From the NCBI GenBank assembly GCA_963814865.1, contig CAWFEN010000014.1:1240001-1304000 (forward strand): 64,000 nucleotides of DNA. The letters run 5' to 3'. Shown in pieces: positions 61,903 through 64,000 of this stretch; position 1 is the first letter of the stretch; every line of letters starts with the position of its first letter. The translations under genes were made by a program, and so were the position numbers. Source of the DNA: AP-15 sp963814865. GTDB taxonomy: Bacteria; Pseudomonadota; Alphaproteobacteria; ATCC43930; CGMCC-115725. The notes below the pieces were generated by a model. The model saw nothing but the letters and a program-made list of their open reading frames with translations. It ran no database searches and was not told the DNA's origin.

Positions 61903-63198
61903 TTAGTAACGGTAATGTTCGGGCTTGAACGGACCGGAGCGGTCGAGGCCGAGATAGCCGGCCTGGGCCGGGCTCAGCCGGGTCAGCTTGACGCCGAGCC
62001 GGGCGAGGTGAAGGGAGGCGACCTTCTCGTCGAGATGCTTGGGCAGCACGTACACCTTGTTCTCGTATTTGCCGTGATTGGTCCACAGCTCGATCTGGGC
62101 CAGCACCTGATTGGTAAAGGAGGCGCTCATCACAAAGCTCGGGTGGCCGGTAGCGCAGCCGAGGTTGACGAGCCGGCCCTTGGCCAGAACGATCAGCCGC
62201 CTGCCATCGGGAAAGACGACTTCGTCGACCTGCGGCTTGACCTCCTCCCAGGGATAGTTGCGCAGCGCGTCGATCTGGATCTCGCTGTCGAAATGGCCGA
62301 TGTTGCAGACGATGGCGCGGTCCTTCATCTGCCGCATGTGGTCGATCGTGATGACGTCGATGTCGCCGGTCGCCGTGACGAAGATGTCGCCTTGGGACGC
62401 CGCCTCGTCCATCGTCGTCACCTGGTAGCCTTCCATCGCCGCCTGCAAGGCGCAGATCGGGTCGATCTCGGTGACCATGACCCGGGCGCCCTGGCTCCGG
62501 AGGCTCGCCGCCGAACCCTTGCCGACATTGCCGAAGCCGCAGACGACCGCGAGCTTGCCGGCCAGCATCACGTCGGTGGCACGCTTGATGCCGTCGACCA
62601 GACTCTCGCGGCAGCCGTAAAGGTTGTCGAATTTGGATTTGGTGACGCTGTCATTGACGTTGATCGCCGGCGCCTTGAGCGTGCCCGCCCGCATCATCTC
62701 GTAGAGCCGGTTGACGCCGGTCGTGGTCTCTTCCGAGATGCCGCGGATGCCGGCGAGCAGGTCCGGATGCCGGTCGTGCACGATCTTGGTCGCGTCGCCG
62801 CCGTCGTCGAGCACCATGTTCGGCGTCCAGTTTTCCGGACCGCGCAGGGTCTGCCCGATGCACCATTCGTATTCCTCCTCGGTCTCCCCCTTCCAGGCGA
62901 AGACCGGGACGCCGCGGGCGGCGATCGCCGCGGCGGCGTGGTCCTGGGTCGAGAAGATGTTGCACGAGCTCCAGCGCACCGTGGCGCCGAGTTCGATCAA
63001 GGTCTCGATCAGCACCGCCGTCTGGATCGTCATGTGCAGGCAGCCGATGATATGCGCGCCTGTCAAAGGCCGCGTCGCGCCGAACTCCTCGCGCAGCGCC
63101 ATCAGCCCCGGCATCTCGGTCTCGGCGATGGCGATCTCGCGCCGCCCCCAATCGGCGAGAGAAATGTCGGCGACCTTGTAGTCGGTGAAGGCGGGCAT
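61903..63198 (-). CDS. ahcY: Adenosylhomocysteinase (SAH hydrolase)
   Basis: AhcY splits S-adenosylhomocysteine into adenosine and homocysteine, relieving inhibition of methyltransferases. The 431-residue protein has TGAHIIGCLHMTIQTAVLIE, the NAD site VVCGFGNVGKGSAASLRSQG, the catalytic Lys/Asp/Asn/Cys region NVNDSVTKSKFDNLYGCRESLVDG and the C-terminal FKPEHYRY that reaches the partner subunit's NAD. ATG 63198 has GGAGA 8 bases upstream; the frame is open to 63285 without support. Confidence 0.97.
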   Translation of the reverse strand: MPAFTDYKVADISLADWGRREIAIAETEMPGLMALREEFGATRPLTGAHIIGCLHMTIQTAVLIETLIELGATVRWSSCNIFSTQDHAAAAIAARGVPVFAWKGETEEEYEWCIGQTLRGPENWTPNMVLDDGGDATKIVHDRHPDLLAGIRGISEETTTGVNRLYEMMRAGTLKAPAINVNDSVTKSKFDNLYGCRESLVDGIKRATDVMLAGKLAVVCGFGNVGKGSAASLRSQGARVMVTEIDPICALQAAMEGYQVTTMDEAASQGDIFVTATGDIDVITIDHMRQMKDRAIVCNIGHFDSEIQIDALRNYPWEEVKPQVDEVVFPDGRRLIVLAKGRLVNLGCATGHPSFVMSASFTNQVLAQIELWTNHGKYENKVYVLPKHLDEKVASLHLARLGVKLTRLSPAQAGYLGLDRSGPFKPEHYRY

Positions 63199-63235
63199 GA
63201 AGGATTCTCCTCGGCGGCGCCGTAACGGCGGGCGG

Positions 63236-63265
63236 CATATAGCAGCGGCGCCAACCGCAGGGCAA
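63236..63265 (-). promoter_or_regulatory. Putative promoter of ahcY
   Basis: On the minus strand TTGCCC (63265-63260) and TATATG (63241-63236) are 18 bases apart, about 38 bases before ATG 63198. The leader is too short for the known SAH riboswitch folds, and I saw no such structure. Confidence 0.4.
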
Positions 63266-63394
63266 GGCGAAGGGTGCGCGATCATCCCAGCCGGTCGTCG
63301 GCGTGGTTGAGGGAGGGGGCGAAAGGCTTCATCATTACGGCCGGGATCGGGGCCGGGGGAGCGCGGTGGCGATCACGGGGATGGCTGCGGCGCA

Positions 63395-63913
63395 ATGTTC
63401 GGGCGGTTGAGGTGCGGCGCGGTGAGGGCGCGCCTGGCGCCGGTGCTGCTGGCGGCGGGGGTCGCGCTGGCGCCGCTCGCGGCGGCGGGGCAGAGCGCGC
63501 CGGGCGGCAAGGTGCCACGCTTTGCCAGCCTGCGCTCGGCCGATGTCAATTTGCGGGTCGGCCCGGGCGAAACCTACCCGATCGCGTGGGTGCTGACCCG
63601 CAAGGACATGCCGGTCGAGATCATCAAGGAGTTTCAGAACTGGCGGATGATTCGCGATTGGCAGGATACCGAGGGCTGGGTGCTCGACCGGATGGTCACG
63701 GCCCGGCGCAACGCCGTCGTCAGCGGCGCGGTGCGCGCGCTGCACAGTCGGCCCGATCCCGCCTCTGCGGTCGTCGCCCGCGCCGAGCCGGGCGTCGTTG
63801 CCCGCCTGCTCGAATGCCAGGGCGGCTGGTGCCGCATCGAAGCCGCCGGCATCGCCGGCTGGGTGCAGCGCAGCGAAATCTGGGGCGTGCTGCCCGACGA
63901 AACCGTGCCATAG
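63395..63913 (+). CDS. Exported bacterial SH3-domain protein
   Basis: The 172-residue protein has a signal peptide (cleavage near AAAGQ-SA) and two SH3-like repeats. Repeat one has SADVNLRVGPGETYPIAWVLTR and WRMIRDWQDTEGWVLDRM. Repeat two has GAVRALHSRPDPASAVVARAEPGVV and WCRIEAAGIAGWVQRSEIWG. Alphaproteobacterial proteins of this type are annotated SH3_4 and are thought to bind the cell wall. It is divergent from ahcY. Confidence 0.85.
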   Translation: MFGRLRCGAVRARLAPVLLAAGVALAPLAAAGQSAPGGKVPRFASLRSADVNLRVGPGETYPIAWVLTRKDMPVEIIKEFQNWRMIRDWQDTEGWVLDRMVTARRNAVVSGAVRALHSRPDPASAVVARAEPGVVARLLECQGGWCRIEAAGIAGWVQRSEIWGVLPDETVP

Positions 63914-63950
63914 CCGCGCGCGGCAATTTTCAGAATCCAGGGGTCGGCGG

Positions 63951-64000
63951 ATGAATTCGCTCACCGCGGCCGGCAATGCGGCGGCCAGCTGGCGCGCCGA
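63951..64000 (+). CDS. Possible start of a further gene, cut by the window edge
   Basis: An ATG at 63951 preceded by GGGGTCGGCGG opens a frame (MNSLTAAGNAAASWRA) that runs off the window. It is too short to identify. It may belong to an operon with the SH3 protein 38 bp upstream. Confidence 0.3.
   Translation, partial: MNSLTAAGNAAASWRA

Noticed and set aside
63199..63300. SAH or SAM riboswitch upstream of ahcY
   Set aside because: The leader is under 100 bases, and I could not find the conserved core or pseudoknot pairing of any known SAH/SAM class.

Overview
The window is a GC-rich stretch of about 64 kb of chromosome, most likely from an alphaproteobacterium. The grounds are the tightly packed GC-rich codons, a DivL-like kinase with a tyrosine phospho-site beside ahcY, CoxMSL-type hydroxylase operons, an HTH-fused citrate synthase, and two dispersed palindromic repeat families of the kind common in Rhizobiales and Rhodospirillales. 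I cannot name a genus. I see no transposase, phage gene or CRISPR array.

Region 1 (115-2325, minus) holds a serine beta-lactamase-fold hydrolase and a phthalate-dioxygenase-reductase-type flavin/2Fe-2S reductase. Region 2 (2636-23003, all minus) is the dominant feature: a nine-gene alpha-glucan and trehalose cluster. In transcription order it reads otsB, otsA, a GH13-GlgE fusion, a TreS-maltokinase fusion, glgB, glgX, treZ, malQ, treY. It combines three trehalose routes (OtsAB, TreYZ, TreS) with the TreS-Mak-GlgE-GlgB glucan route. Most junctions overlap by a few bases, so it is probably one operon. As given, glgB and otsB are each broken by a single extra base.

Region 3 (23121-28002) has a ThDP-dependent enzyme divergent from a translationally coupled trio: a type III polyketide synthase, an isoprenylcysteine-methyltransferase-like membrane protein and a DHA2 exporter. 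This looks like a small lipid-polyketide pathway. Region 4 (28094-32527) has a MetE-C-like protein, a truncated gene start, a molybdenum hydroxylase large subunit that has lost its 3' end at a sequence junction, and an SDR. Region 5 (32852-39689) has gltA divergent from an HTH-citrate synthase fusion, with an 8-bp inverted repeat between them. It continues with a complete FAD / 2Fe-2S / Mo-cofactor hydroxylase operon divergent from a MarR regulator.

Region 6 (39779-43753) has a tandem DUF427 protein, two unrelated palindromic repeats, and an SsuA/NMT1-type ABC importer. Region 7 (43859-49923) has an SDR, a SAM-domain/adenylate-cyclase/AAA/TPR protein split by a +1 frameshift, a coupled flavin monooxygenase and tRNA-Ser(CGA). 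Region 8 (49988-57227) is accessory in character: a broken hypothetical, a TacAT-like toxin-antitoxin pair with a strong apparently leaderless promoter, an EF-hand lipoprotein, a PEP-CTERM module in frame with a cupin, panB, an EamA exporter remnant, an MFS transporter and a GFA-fold protein. Region 9 (57379-64000) has a secreted beta-rich protein, an MsrQ-like heme protein whose tail runs into a repeat, the DivL-like pseudokinase, ahcY and an SH3-domain exported protein.

The strongest leads are the DivL-like kinase, the HTH-citrate synthase with its operator next to gltA, the fused GH13-GlgE enzyme in the trehalose cluster, the small type III PKS pathway, and the repeat pair 18 kb apart. Several disrupted genes need read-level confirmation before any biological reading.
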